Positions 16,265-23,707 of a stretch of DNA of 52,785 nucleotides are shown here, one piece after another. The DNA is from JAAYKS01 sp964479435 (lineage in GTDB: Bacteria; Bacillota; Clostridia; Saccharofermentanales; UBA5734), in contig CAYZME010000002.1 in NCBI GenBank assembly GCA_964479435.1, positions 1 through 52,785 of the forward strand, written 5' to 3'. The translations under genes were made by a program, and so were the position numbers. The stretch's first letter is position 1; the number at the start of each line of letters is the position of its first letter. The notes beneath the pieces were generated by a model. That model was not told where the DNA came from and searched no databases. It worked only from the letters and a program-made list of their open reading frames with translations.

Positions 16265-18079
16265 TCAATCGGCAAAATACAACCCGTCCAGCTGGATAAA
16301 CCACCGGTCCGGGATACCCGCCTCTGTGATCTCGGCTTCCACCGAACGCAAAACCAGCAACAGACGCACCCCCTCGCTCTCGAGCGGCAACAACATGTCA
16401 TCGTGTTGGGCGGTCTGTGTTCTGCCGTCCGCCGGATATTTCTCTGCCAACGCGCGCAAACGGGACAGTAGATCGGGCTCGGGCAGCGGGTGCCCGTCGT
16501 GCGAAACGCGGACACGGGGGGTCCCGTTTCGGGTGAATCCGGACAACCGCAACTCATAGGTTCCCTGCTTGCCCTGGATGGAAACCGGAGCGGGCTGGCC
16601 CCACAGATCGCCGATCGACACGGCCTGATCGTATGCGGCGAGCGGCAGCGATCCCTGTGCGCGGGTCAGATAAAGGGTATGGCGCGCCGGCGGTTGCGCC
16701 GGTTCCCGCGCCGGGTCCGTATAGGCAAATCCAAAGACCGGCTCAAAACGGGACAAGTCGGGGAGGGAGCCGGTCAACCAGCCGGGCCGCCGCGCCTGTT
16801 GCTCCTGGTTATATAAATAGGCGACCGCCGTGGTGATACGCGCCTGATCGGCGGGGGATATCCCCGCTTGCGCGGGCACGATCTGGTCGCCGGCCAGCAT
16901 CCCGTTACGGATCAGGGTGGATTCCAGGCGGTTGGTCTGCGTATAGGCCGGTAGATCGATGTACCCGATCCCCGGCAGGACCGCAAACCACAGGATCCCC
17001 ATGGCGATCCAGCCGGTCCATCTCTGCCGCTCCGGCGGTTTGAGCAGCAGGACGATCGCGGCCGCCCACGCGTACAGACTGACCGCGATGGCGATGTACG
17101 AACCGGTGCGCAGCCCCTTGTGGGCGATTTCGATTGCGATCGTGGCGGTTTGAAAGGTCAGAAAGACCATCGACGTGTACGGAAACACCCGCCGGAACCA
17201 GATCGTCAGCGCCCGTCGATGGGACGCGGTGAAAATCGCGGCCGCAGCCCCGATCAGGCTGTACGCGGAGACAATCGCCGTCACGCGCGCAAAGGGCGGC
17301 CACACGCCGCGAACGAGGGTGCGCACACTCCAGATCAGCAGCACCAGCGCCATCAGCGCCAGCAGCGGGATGACGACGTATTGCAGCAACAACTGGAAAA
17401 AGACCGGCTGCTGCCGCCCTCGTTCCAGGCGGTCGCCCGGGTCCTCGGGCGTAAAGTCGGGCATGCAGCCGAGAAAAACGGCAAAGCCGACCCAGAGCGA
17501 CCAGACGACCAGGTGGCGGTAAATCTGTGCGCCCAGGCTCAGCGACAACAGATTTTCCGCCGCGAAAACAAGCAGGGAGAGCCCGCTCAGCAGGACCGCG
17601 CCGTATAAGACCGCGATCATCCCCGAGCGCAGCGTGATAAACCAGATTTCATCGTAGCCCAGATCCAACTCCGGCCGCGACAAAATCAGATGATAGCCCA
17701 GCAGCGCCAGCACCGTGATCGCGACCAGCCGCACCGTCACCACGGCAGGCCATGCGTCGTACACCCAAAAAAGCAACACGGCGAAAATCGCCATCATAAA
17801 AGCCGCTGTCGCCTGACCAATCGCCATCCACGCCGCCGGGCGGGTGCGCCCGACCGCCAACGCGGTCGCCGCCATTCCCAGGGCGACGCCGGGCAGAGCG
17901 GCCTGCTGCAGCGAGGAAAACAACTGCGACCACCCCGGTGAACCGCCCAGCTCCAGGCGGGCAGAGGCCGCGGCCGCGATCAGCCAGGCCAAAATCAACG
18001 CCGCCGGATAACGGCTCAATACGCGCGCGCCGCCGTGCGCGGCCTGTTGCACGAAACGGTAGAAACGCTTCCTCGCCAT
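16265..18079 (-). CDS. DUF4153 domain-containing membrane protein
   Basis: Function unknown. The 604-aa protein has about a dozen hydrophobic segments over the first 370 residues and a soluble C-terminal part of about 230 residues. The DUF4153 core is recognisable around LYGAVLLSGLSLLVFAAENL and IYRHLVVWSLWVGFAVFLG. The soluble tail is beta-rich, with FGFAYTDPAREPAQ and YELRLSGFTRNG. The ATG at 18079 has GAGGAG about 6 nt upstream. A 16-bp repeat and a 24-bp palindrome sit just before that ribosome site. Confidence 0.85.
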   Translation of the reverse strand: MARKRFYRFVQQAAHGGARVLSRYPAALILAWLIAAAASARLELGGSPGWSQLFSSLQQAALPGVALGMAATALAVGRTRPAAWMAIGQATAAFMMAIFAVLLFWVYDAWPAVVTVRLVAITVLALLGYHLILSRPELDLGYDEIWFITLRSGMIAVLYGAVLLSGLSLLVFAAENLLSLSLGAQIYRHLVVWSLWVGFAVFLGCMPDFTPEDPGDRLERGRQQPVFFQLLLQYVVIPLLALMALVLLIWSVRTLVRGVWPPFARVTAIVSAYSLIGAAAAIFTASHRRALTIWFRRVFPYTSMVFLTFQTATIAIEIAHKGLRTGSYIAIAVSLYAWAAAIVLLLKPPERQRWTGWIAMGILWFAVLPGIGYIDLPAYTQTNRLESTLIRNGMLAGDQIVPAQAGISPADQARITTAVAYLYNQEQQARRPGWLTGSLPDLSRFEPVFGFAYTDPAREPAQPPARHTLYLTRAQGSLPLAAYDQAVSIGDLWGQPAPVSIQGKQGTYELRLSGFTRNGTPRVRVSHDGHPLPEPDLLSRLRALAEKYPADGRTQTAQHDDMLLPLESEGVRLLLVLRSVEAEITEAGIPDRWFIQLDGLYFAD

Positions 18080-18093
18080 TTTTTCTCCTCGTA

Positions 18094-18152
18094 GCCGAGG
18101 CTACTAGTAGCCTCGGCTGCTAGTAGCTTCGGCTGCTAGTAGCCTCGGCTGC
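18094..18152. repeat. 16-bp direct repeat (three copies) with overlapping 24-bp palindrome
   Basis: Direct units TAGTAGCCTCGGCTGC lie at 18105-18120, 18121-18136 (one change) and 18137-18152. An inverted copy precedes them, making the perfect palindrome GCCGAGGCTACT/AGTAGCCTCGGC at 18094-18117. The array ends next to the GAGGAG ribosome site of the DUF4153 gene. In its leader RNA any of the three right-hand copies could pair with the one inverted copy, so alternative hairpins are possible. Confidence 0.85.
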
Positions 18153-18163
18153 GCCGTCGCGCG

Positions 18164-18553
18164 TTAGGGGCGGATGACAACGGCCGCGCGCATCAGGCAA
18201 TCGGCGATCTCCGCCATCGTGACCGCGCGCCCGGCGGCAAGCGGAGCGGGGATCTGGTAATGTTCTAGGCTGTCCGCGCACAGCATCAGGTCGGCGCCAT
18301 GATGTGCCAAAACGACCAGATCCTCGAGCGCCGGTGAGCCCGGCGCCAGCCATTTAACGCCTTCATTGTACAAGATCAGGGTGGCGGGAGGGAGCGGGCG
18401 GGCGGACAATTCTGCCAGCCAGGCGAGCATCAACCGGCGCCCGAGCGCCGGATCGCCCTCGCCCAGCCGCTCCGAGCCGACCAGAACCACGCGATGGCCG
18501 GATGTGCCACTGTCCAACAACAGATATTCCGCGGATACCATCAGGTCCTGCAT
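18164..18553 (-). CDS. YedF-like DsrE-domain protein lacking the TusA domain
   Basis: Resembles the C-terminal half of YedF, a protein linked by genomic context to selenium and sulfur metabolism. In 129 aa it keeps VVLVGSERLGEGDPALGRRLM, LILYNEGVKW and a GADLMLCADSLEHYQI segment, ending VVIRP as in YedF. The N-terminal TusA/SirA-like domain is missing, and the usual CGTC pair is reduced to one Cys (CADS). GGAGGT lies about 7 nt before the ATG at 18553. It follows bioY by 4 bp. Confidence 0.75.
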   Translation of the reverse strand: MQDLMVSAEYLLLDSGTSGHRVVLVGSERLGEGDPALGRRLMLAWLAELSARPLPPATLILYNEGVKWLAPGSPALEDLVVLAHHGADLMLCADSLEHYQIPAPLAAGRAVTMAEIADCLMRAAVVIRP

Positions 18554-18557
18554 GCGA

Positions 18558-19136
18558 TCAACCTCCCGCAATCGGCGCTTTACTCCCCAGCGCACGCAAA
18601 ATCGGCGGCGCCGCCCCGGCGGCCGCGACGCATTTGAGCAAATCTCCCGGCAAATAGGGCAACAGGAAATAGGACAGGGCGGTGCCAAAAGTCCAGCCGG
18701 TTCCGTTGGCCCAACGCAAAACAAATAAAACGTGGAACAAGCCGGCGATATCAATCAGCAAGGTACCGATCAGGGCTACGATCAGCCAGCCGCCAAAACC
18801 CTGTGGGGTCTGCCGCCGGGCCAGCCATCCCACAACCAGGGCCGCGAGCACAAAGCCGACCACAAAACCGAAACTGGGGTGCAAGAGCGCGGCCAGGCCG
18901 ATCTGGCGGCTGGCGTATACCGGAAACAGCAGGCCGATGCCGAGAAACAAAACCTGCGCCAGCGCGCCGGCCGAAGCGCCCAGCAGCATGCCGGACAAAA
19001 GGACAAACAACGACTGGAGCGTCACCGGCACCGGTGTCAGCGGTAGGGGGATTTGAATGGAAGCCCCGACGATGGTCAGGGCCGTAAACAGAGAGATCAG
19101 GGTCATGCGGTAGAGGCGCCGGCGGTCGCGTCTCAT
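18558..19136 (-). CDS. bioY: Biotin transporter BioY (ECF S component)
   Basis: Substrate-binding membrane subunit for biotin uptake. The 192-aa protein has a basic N-terminus and six hydrophobic helices. Family features are ALTIVGASIQIPLP, PVPVTLQSLFVLLSGMLLG and HPSFGFVVGFVLAA. No ECF ATPase or T component is near, so it would use a shared energising module or act alone. The start overlaps the stop of the DUF6062 gene by ATGA. No BirA-type operator was seen. Confidence 0.92.
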   Translation of the reverse strand: MRRDRRRLYRMTLISLFTALTIVGASIQIPLPLTPVPVTLQSLFVLLSGMLLGASAGALAQVLFLGIGLLFPVYASRQIGLAALLHPSFGFVVGFVLAALVVGWLARRQTPQGFGGWLIVALIGTLLIDIAGLFHVLFVLRWANGTGWTFGTALSYFLLPYLPGDLLKCVAAAGAAPPILRALGSKAPIAGG

Positions 19137-19894
19137 CCGTCTTTCTCCTGCAAGCCGGGGCCGGCGCCGCCGGTCAGCGCGCGGATGGCGCGAATCACCG
19201 CGTCCTTGCTGTTGCCCCACGGCTTGTCCTGGTTGCGGTAATCAAATTTGAGCGTGAACCATTCGACATCGTGTTCGAGGTCATCCAGCGCGCGCCGGGT
19301 GATCGCCTGCAGATCGGACAACATCGCTGCGGCATCGTGGGGGCGCAAATGGGTGGCGGCGGCCTCCAGCAGGTCGGCCAGGTGGGGCACACAAAAATGA
19401 TGCGTGTCGGCGAAAATTGGCCGGAAGGCCGGCTCACGCGCGTACTGCCAGCAGATCACATCGAGATAGCGCGCCATGGTACGGGCCAGCCGGTCGCAGA
19501 CTACACACCCCTCCGCCTGGGCGCGCACCTGCCGCGCCGCGTCACGCAGCCGATCGCGCGGGTCTTTGGACCGGCCGCGCAGGGATTTGCGCGCCGGCTC
19601 ACCGGCTTTTGCCAAAGCGGCCGTCAACACGTCACGCACATGATGGATGCGCGTGTGGTACATCAGCCCCAGTCCGAGGCGGTTGCGTTCGCGTGCAAAC
19701 AGGGCGTGGGCGTGGTGGCGGCAAAAACCTTGTTGATTGGTCGTTTCGCGTACGTCCGATTCCATCAGCGACGGCCCCAGATAATAATCCAAGAGCTCCC
19801 CCTCGAGCTTTTCGCCGAGCACACACAGGGGACAATCCCGGTCGTTGCGGCCAAAAGCGTCGTTGACGGGGATGGTGTAGATTTTTTCCTTCAT
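19133..19894 (-). CDS. DUF6062 family protein
   Basis: Function unknown; the N-terminus MKEKIYTIPVNDAF and the layout match DUF6062 proteins of Firmicutes. The 253-aa soluble protein has scattered Cys/His motifs suggesting metal binding: CPLC, FCRHHAHALF, CVVCDRL and FCVPHL. It ends with a conserved-looking EWFTLKFDYRNQDKPWG segment. The ATG at 19894 was chosen; the frame continues upstream without likely coding content. It leads the DUF6062-bioY-yedF-like run. Confidence 0.8.
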   Translation of the reverse strand: MKEKIYTIPVNDAFGRNDRDCPLCVLGEKLEGELLDYYLGPSLMESDVRETTNQQGFCRHHAHALFARERNRLGLGLMYHTRIHHVRDVLTAALAKAGEPARKSLRGRSKDPRDRLRDAARQVRAQAEGCVVCDRLARTMARYLDVICWQYAREPAFRPIFADTHHFCVPHLADLLEAAATHLRPHDAAAMLSDLQAITRRALDDLEHDVEWFTLKFDYRNQDKPWGNSKDAVIRAIRALTGGAGPGLQEKDG

Positions 19895-19945
19895 GGGAAA
19901 AGGCCTTTCCCGGATGCGCCGGCACCGTGCTTGATCATGCGACAC

Positions 19946-19951
19946 ATTATA
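19946..19951 (-). promoter_or_regulatory. Candidate -10 box upstream of the DUF6062 gene
   Basis: A perfect TATAAT on the minus strand in the 73-bp gap before the DUF6062 gene. No good -35 box is seen at the right distance, so this is only a half-promoter. It would separate the DUF6062-bioY-yedF-like unit from the upstream Asp23-like gene. Confidence 0.35.
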
Positions 19952-19967
19952 GCATGAGCCGGCGACC

Positions 19968-21230
19968 TCACCGGCGCGCGAAGTGGTCGGCGAAGCGCTG
20001 GACCGCGTCCCGGACACGCTCCGCGATCATCTGTCCGGCGCCGGCGCTTCTCTCCGGGTTGTCGGGGGCATCGGCTGGCTCCACGCCATCGGCTGTCTGC
20101 GCGGGCTGGGCCGACGCGTCGGCCAGATCGGCGGCTTGCGCCGGGGCTCCGAACCAGATCTCCGCCGGGTGTTCAGAGCGGTCTGCGTCGCTGTCAGTCG
20201 CTGGCGTGGGGGTGGGCGGATGCACCACCCGGCGGGCCTTGATGTTGACTTCCAGCACATTGATCGATGTGTATTCTTCGATGCGCCCGCTGATCCGGTC
20301 TTGCGCCTGCGCGAGGACTTCCTGGGCGTTAAAGCCGTAATACAGGCTGATTTCCAGATACAGCACGATCCCGTAGACTTCTTTGACAACCTGGAATCCG
20401 GCCAACGCGTGCACGCCCTGTGTGTTGCGCAAGATAATCTCGATCATGTTGCGCAGCGCCGCGTCCGACAACGAATAGGTGCCGAGGCTGGAAAAGGTCG
20501 GGCGCACCACCGTGCGCTCCGAATCCAGCGCGGCGGTCGCCACCCCGCGTTCCCGGTCGCGCCGACGGCGCAGGCGGTTAAAAGGGTCGGAAAAATAACC
20601 GGAGAACTCGTGTTTGATCTCCATGCTGGGCACGGGGATCGTGTGCATCCCTTCGGAAACGCGGGTTTCTTTGGCCTGGCGCATTTCATCTTCGCTACTG
20701 ACATCCTCAATCCGGATGATGATGGAAGGCTGAGGCAGCCACAGATTCTCACAGATGCGCGCGATCATCCCGTCTGACGTGCCCAGCACCATCAGGTTAC
20801 GTGGCTTTTGCGCCATCAGGGCGCGGCGCATCACCGCGGCACGGGTGGGGTCGGCAAAAATCGCCTGGCGGACCGACTCGATTTTGGAATTGGCTTTTTT
20901 CGCGGATGTGCCGGCCACAATACGGCTCCCGTTGATCAGCAGGCCGTCGTCGATGAGATGGTCAATGCTGTACTGGCGGGACACGCTGATCGCGCGGGTA
21001 CTCTTGCCGGTTCCGGACGAGCCGACAAAGGCGAATACATGAATTTGCGCCAGCGCTTCGCGCGCCGGGTCGGCCGGAGCGGTCGCGGGCGGGTGTTCAT
21101 CCGCTGCCGCGCGGCGCTCGACCGGCCACGATTGAGACGCGCGGGTCGCCGCGGCCTTTTCGTGCTCTCGCATCTGTTCGCCGGCGCGCTCAGCCAGGCG
21201 GCGCTGTTTGCGATCCGATTTGCTTGCCAT
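19968..21230 (-). CDS. P-loop NTPase fused to a C-terminal Asp23-like domain
   Basis: The 420-aa protein has a charged N-terminus and a P-loop kinase-like domain with Walker A GSSGTGKS (about 70-77), then DHLIDDGLLINGSRIVAGTS and PRNLMVLGTSDGM. The centre carries PVPSMEIKHEFSGYFSDPF. About residues 270-370 resemble Asp23/Gls24 proteins (AALRNMIEIILRNTQGVHAL, YTSINVLEVNIKARRVV), followed by an acidic, Ala/Pro-rich tail. The NTPase half recalls 2-phosphoglycerate-kinase/HPr-kinase-like P-loops but I cannot assign a substrate. Start ATG 21230, with GGAGGGG upstream; an upstream frame extends to 21284. Confidence 0.8.
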   Translation of the reverse strand: MASKSDRKQRRLAERAGEQMREHEKAAATRASQSWPVERRAAADEHPPATAPADPAREALAQIHVFAFVGSSGTGKSTRAISVSRQYSIDHLIDDGLLINGSRIVAGTSAKKANSKIESVRQAIFADPTRAAVMRRALMAQKPRNLMVLGTSDGMIARICENLWLPQPSIIIRIEDVSSEDEMRQAKETRVSEGMHTIPVPSMEIKHEFSGYFSDPFNRLRRRRDRERGVATAALDSERTVVRPTFSSLGTYSLSDAALRNMIEIILRNTQGVHALAGFQVVKEVYGIVLYLEISLYYGFNAQEVLAQAQDRISGRIEEYTSINVLEVNIKARRVVHPPTPTPATDSDADRSEHPAEIWFGAPAQAADLADASAQPAQTADGVEPADAPDNPERSAGAGQMIAERVRDAVQRFADHFARR

Positions 21231-21291
21231 GGCCGATCTTCCCCTCCGGACATCGCGCTTCCCGATCCTCCGGAGGCGCGACATCGGGTCA

Positions 21292-22017
21292 TCAGTTACC
21301 CCAATTGTGAAACACGTCCTGGACGTCGTCGTGCGATTCCAACGCGTCGATCATTTTTTCCAGCTTGACTGCCGTCTCCGCGTCCACCGACTCCACCCAC
21401 GTAATGGGTGTCGGTCCCAGTGAGGCGTCAGCAAGCGTATAGTCCTTGGCCTCCAACGCGGCGCGCACATCGTAATAGGTTTCGGGGGCGGTGGAAATCG
21501 CGTAGACCTCTTCTTCCTCCTCAAAGTCCTCCGCGCCCGCTTCGAGCGCGTCCATCATCACCTGTTCCTCTTCCAGATCCGCGTCCTTTTCGATCAGGAT
21601 GCTCCCCTTTTCCTGAAACTGGAACGAGACACAGCCGGTCGTCCCCATGTTGCCGCCATAGCGGTCAAACAGGTGGCGGACATCGCCGGCCGTGCGGTTG
21701 CGATTGTCGGTCAGGGTGCGCACCATGACCGCGACGCCGGCCGGGCCATAGCCCTCATATAAAATCTCTTCGTAATCATCGCCCTCGCCGGCGCCGGCCG
21801 CCCGCTTGATGCTGCGCAGAATGTTGTCGTTGGGCATGTTGGCGGCTTTGGCTTTGGCGACGACGTCTTTGAGCCGGGAATTGGCTTCCGGATCCGCTCC
21901 GCCTTCGCGGACGGCCACCTGGATTTCGCGCCCCAGCTTGGTAAAGATCGCGCCGCGCTGTGCGTCGGCCGCGCCCTTTTTGCGTTTGATGTTGTTCCAC
22001 TTGGAATGGCCTGCCAT
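21292..22017 (-). CDS. yebC: YebC/PmpR-family DNA-binding or translation-associated regulator
   Basis: Conserved across bacteria. Described as a transcriptional regulator, and some members act in translation at proline stretches. The 241-aa protein has the signature N-terminus MAGHSKWNNIKRKKGAADAQ and the family segments NDNILRSIKRAAG and YEGYGPAGVAVMV. The ATG at 22017 has AGGAGG 6 nt upstream. It lies between the Nudix-like gene and the P-loop/Asp23 gene, all on the minus strand. Confidence 0.96.
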   Translation of the reverse strand: MAGHSKWNNIKRKKGAADAQRGAIFTKLGREIQVAVREGGADPEANSRLKDVVAKAKAANMPNDNILRSIKRAAGAGEGDDYEEILYEGYGPAGVAVMVRTLTDNRNRTAGDVRHLFDRYGGNMGTTGCVSFQFQEKGSILIEKDADLEEEQVMMDALEAGAEDFEEEEEVYAISTAPETYYDVRAALEAKDYTLADASLGPTPITWVESVDAETAVKLEKMIDALESHDDVQDVFHNWGN

Positions 22018-22125
22018 GTTAAACCTCCTGCCTTTGGATCGACAAACCGGATCAGCCGCCACCCGGCCGTAGCCGGACAGCGGCGCGTCTTTGCCACCGG
22101 ATGGATTGCAAAGCGCGAAACGGGA

Positions 22126-22539
22126 TCAAGTCAGCTCGCGGTATTTCTCGTATGACAATTTGAGCAACGACTTGTCCTGGCTGTATGTGATCCGCTCCAT
22201 TGCCTCGTCGATGTCATAGAATCCGCCGTCGTCAAAATTCTGCGCCGCGTTGGGCTTGACCTTGTTGTCGTCGGCGGCCATGATAAACCAGACAATTTTG
22301 TTACATACGGGCCGCATGCGGGAGATCGAGTAGAATTCATAATTGGTGCGGCCGGCCGGAGAGACGATCCGGGCCCGGCACCCCGCTTCATACGCCACGC
22401 GCTCAACGGCGACATCCTCTGGCAAATTGTTGCTGCGGACGACGCCTTTGGGGAAAACCCATTCCTGCTTTTCATTCTTGAGGATCAGCACTTTTTCCTT
22501 GTGAAAAACGACGCCCCCGGCGCAATTTCTGACCAGCAT
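22126..22539 (-). CDS. Nudix-fold protein with degenerate Nudix box
   Basis: The 137-aa protein has the Nudix layout (SCAGGVVF-like start, VLILKNEKQEWVFPKG, YEFYSISRMRP, VWFIMAADD). The catalytic box (about 32-54) departs from GX5EX7REUXEEXGU: the RE pair reads ER and only one of the paired glutamates remains (AVERVAYEAG). Hydrolase activity is therefore doubtful and a binding or regulatory role is possible. The ATG at 22539 has GGAGG about 10 nt upstream. It is divergent from the glycosyltransferase cassette. Confidence 0.75.
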   Translation of the reverse strand: MLVRNCAGGVVFHKEKVLILKNEKQEWVFPKGVVRSNNLPEDVAVERVAYEAGCRARIVSPAGRTNYEFYSISRMRPVCNKIVWFIMAADDNKVKPNAAQNFDDGGFYDIDEAMERITYSQDKSLLKLSYEKYRELT

Positions 22540-22626
22540 AAACCGACCGCCTCCCTCCGCGCGCAATCGCGATCCCGCGATTAAATTTTACCATACCGGA
22601 GGGAGCCGCGAAAACCGGGGGCTACA

Positions 22627-22657
22627 TTGCATAGCTATATATGCGCTGTGCTATAAT
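22627..22657 (+). promoter_or_regulatory. Promoter of the glycosyltransferase cassette
   Basis: TTGCAT (22627-22632) and a perfect TATAAT (22652-22657), 19 bp apart. The predicted start is about 14 nt before the ATG at 22678. A weaker minus-strand box (TAAAAT, 22590-22585) could serve the divergent Nudix-like gene. Confidence 0.5.
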
Positions 22658-22677
22658 GGCTAAAACAACGATCCAAA

Positions 22678-23682
22678 ATGTCAATCGGGGGTTTGCCCAA
22701 GGACATGGAAACGCATTTTTCGCTCCACATTCTAATTCCTTTTTACAATGAAGAAAAACAAATCCCTCTGACCTTCGCGGAAATCGCGCGGGTGATGGAG
22801 GGCGTAGACGAATCCTACGCGATTGTCGCGGTCGACGACGGATCCGCGGATGGGACCTGGGAAGCGATCCGCGCCGCCGCCGCCACGGACCCCCGCATTC
22901 AGGGCTTGCGCCTGTCGCGGAATTTCGGCAAAGAAGCCGCGTTGTGCGCGGCGCTCGACGCGGCCGACGCGGACGCGGTGATTGTGATGGACGGGGATCT
23001 GCAACACCCGCCGCGCCACATCCCCGAGATGGTGCGCTTGTGGCGTGACGAGGGCTACGAGGTCGTCGAAGGCGTCAAATCCAGCCGCGGCCGCGAAAGC
23101 CTGGCGTCGCGCCTGTCCGCCCGTCTCTTTTATAACATGTTTAAGCGCTTGGCCGGCATCGATCTGCGCGACGCCTCCGACTTCAAACTGATGGACCGAA
23201 AAGTGGTCGAGGCCTGGCGCCATCTGCCGGAACATGAAACCTTCTTCCGCGGGATGTCGGCCTGGCTGGGCTTTCGCCGCACCCAACTGCCTTTCGAAGT
23301 GGAGGCGCGGACCACCGGTACCAGCAAGTGGTCGTTGGGGCGTTTGTTTGCGCTCAGCCTGCAGGCCATCGCTTCTTTTTCCGCGCGCCCGCTGCAGGCC
23401 GCCTCGACCATCGGTGTCTTGTTCGTTTTTCTGGCCGCGGCCGTCGCGGTGCAAACCCTGATCAACTGGCTGCTGGGCAACGCGGCCAGCGGCTTTACCA
23501 CGGTCATTTTGCTGCAGCTGCTCATCGGCGGCTGTGTCTTGCTCAGCCTCGGACTCTTAGGCGTCTACATCGCGCGGATTTTCTCCGAGGTCAAGGGGCG
23601 TCCCCGCTACATCGTTTCGGAAACCGCCGCCTCGCACGACCGGGAGGCACCCGCGTCCGGCAGAGACGACAAGCGGCCGTAA
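22678..23682 (+). CDS. Glycosyltransferase family 2 (GtrB/DPM1-like)
   Basis: Predicted to transfer a sugar from a nucleotide donor to a polyprenyl phosphate on the cytoplasmic face. The 334-aa protein has a GT-A domain (HILIPFYNEEKQIP, AVDDGSADGTWE, DXD motif VIVMDGDLQHPP, SDFKLMDRKVV) and two C-terminal membrane helices, as in bactoprenol glucosyltransferases. The start is uncertain: ATG 22678 has no ribosome site, while ATG 22705 begins just before the domain. It is followed 25 bp later by a large membrane protein. Confidence 0.88.
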   Translation: MSIGGLPKDMETHFSLHILIPFYNEEKQIPLTFAEIARVMEGVDESYAIVAVDDGSADGTWEAIRAAAATDPRIQGLRLSRNFGKEAALCAALDAADADAVIVMDGDLQHPPRHIPEMVRLWRDEGYEVVEGVKSSRGRESLASRLSARLFYNMFKRLAGIDLRDASDFKLMDRKVVEAWRHLPEHETFFRGMSAWLGFRRTQLPFEVEARTTGTSKWSLGRLFALSLQAIASFSARPLQAASTIGVLFVFLAAAVAVQTLINWLLGNAASGFTTVILLQLLIGGCVLLSLGLLGVYIARIFSEVKGRPRYIVSETAASHDREAPASGRDDKRP

Positions 23683-23707
23683 GCGCCGTACCAAGAGGGA
23701 GGGTTCC

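Noticed and set aside
18094..18152. Short repeats considered as a CRISPR array
   Set aside because: Units are contiguous with no spacers and only 16 bp; no cas genes are present.
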